A stretch of 13,985 nt of DNA from Holosporales bacterium (GTDB taxonomy: Bacteria; Pseudomonadota; Alphaproteobacteria; RUG11792), in assembly GCA_031281515.1 (NCBI GenBank), contig JAITFF010000069.1:1-13985 (forward strand), written 5' to 3'. The notes beneath the pieces are model-generated. The model did not search any database. It was given only the letters and a program-made list of their open reading frames with translations, and was not told where the DNA came from. Below are positions 13,469-13,985 of this stretch, piece by piece (positions within the stretch are counted from its first letter, which is position 1; every line of letters starts with the position of its first letter). A program made the position numbers and the translations under genes.

Positions 13469-13475
13469 TTATCAA

Positions 13476-13967
13476 ATGATGTTCTTTAAGAAAGTACTGT
13501 CGATAGTCTTAGCCTTTGTAATTGCTAATACGATTATGCCTCCTGCGGAAGCCTCATCAAAAATCGATCCAAATTGCCAGTCTTTTGGAGTGACTGTAGT
13601 ACCAACACACCAAGATGGTGATCGCCAATCCTTCCAACTTTTATGCGGACTCTTGGATGGGACCCCTTCTCTCCTGGGCCTCCCCTTAGAAGACTCAATT
13701 CCACGTTTCAAACAACTCTTCGAAAGCATATTACCGGAACTCTCGCTAATTCTACCTACCTACGAAGAGTTGCAGTATGGACAGAATGATCCTCTGAGTT
13801 TTACGGTGTCCGCTATAGTACCAGACCGTGCATTTGTTCAGGCACAGGCAGCATCCATCCTAAGGGGTAATAGACCACTAATTTTGATCTTGAACCTCGC
13901 CCTCCCAATAGGTAACCCAGATAGGATCAAGTTATTTAGTGTACTGTCCAACTATCGTCCCAGCTAG
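13476..13967 (+). CDS. Small secreted protein of unknown function
   Basis: I do not recognise this 163-residue protein. It begins with a typical Sec signal peptide: MMFFKK, a hydrophobic core to about residue 20, then a PPAEA site with likely signal peptidase I cleavage after A26. The predicted mature part is about 137 residues. It has two cysteines (34 and 57) that could form a disulfide and no further clear membrane helix, though a hydrophobic stretch PLILILNLALPI lies at 134-145. There is no lipobox, so a periplasmic or exported fate is likely. The ATG at 13476 has only a weak TAGG seven bases upstream; ATG 13479 is equally possible. It follows rsmA after 60 bases and has a CtrA-like box upstream. 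The stop is 18 bases before the window end, so partners may lie outside. The signal peptide and complete frame support a real gene. Confidence 0.7.
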   Translation: MMFFKKVLSIVLAFVIANTIMPPAEASSKIDPNCQSFGVTVVPTHQDGDRQSFQLLCGLLDGTPSLLGLPLEDSIPRFKQLFESILPELSLILPTYEELQYGQNDPLSFTVSAIVPDRAFVQAQAASILRGNRPLILILNLALPIGNPDRIKLFSVLSNYRPS

Positions 13968-13985
13968 GATACGCAGTTGCCATAC

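Noticed and set aside
1..13985. tRNA genes, CRISPR arrays, insertion sequences or prophage genes
   Set aside because: No T-loop GGTTCGAAT-type sequences, regularly spaced repeats, transposase motifs or terminal inverted repeats were seen on either strand.

Overview
This window is a gene-dense, moderately AT-rich bacterial chromosome segment, probably from a host-associated alphaproteobacterium. Three points support this: a CckA-type hybrid histidine kinase (a family essentially confined to Alphaproteobacteria), alphaproteobacterial-style FtsY, GreA, KsgA and GroEL sequences, and several nutrient importers beside housekeeping genes. The importers (BioY, a DAACS symporter, an MFS carrier), the many TTG/GTG starts and the overlapping cistrons hint at an intracellular lineage such as Holosporales, but this lineage is an inference. 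No IS element, phage gene, tRNA, rRNA or CRISPR array was seen, and no gene-free stretch exceeds 300 bases.

Layout. (1) Positions 1-5625, plus strand, is one tightly packed gene train: the 3' part of ftsY, a DAACS-family symporter, bioY, a DUF1284 cysteine-rich protein, truB, rpsO, fabD and fabG. Several junctions overlap (GTGA twice) or touch, so translational coupling is likely. It joins protein targeting, nutrient uptake, tRNA/ribosome maturation and fatty-acid synthesis. The usual partners pnp (after rpsO) and acpP/fabF (after fabG) are absent. (2) Positions 5708-10248, minus strand, read in transcription order: greA, an MFS transporter, the hybrid kinase cckA and a DUF167 protein overlapping the end of cckA. 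This block converges on fabG across an 82-base gap with no convincing terminator. (3) Positions 10249-10519 is a divergent control region. It holds a groE promoter with a CIRCE (HrcA) operator on the plus strand. On the minus strand it holds a candidate greA promoter followed by an intrinsic terminator inside the greA leader. (4) Positions 10520-12538 is the groES-groEL operon with a strong terminator. (5) Positions 12567-13967 holds rsmA/ksgA and a small secreted protein of unknown function, preceded by a perfect TTAA-N7-TTAAC sequence that matches the CtrA box.

The most interesting signals are regulatory: a possible short terminated greA leader RNA, and the single CtrA-like box before the orphan secreted gene in a window that also encodes CckA. 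The DAACS symporter is also notable because its substrate-site residues do not fit an acidic amino-acid carrier. I see no clear new multi-gene system; most of the window is ordinary core genome.
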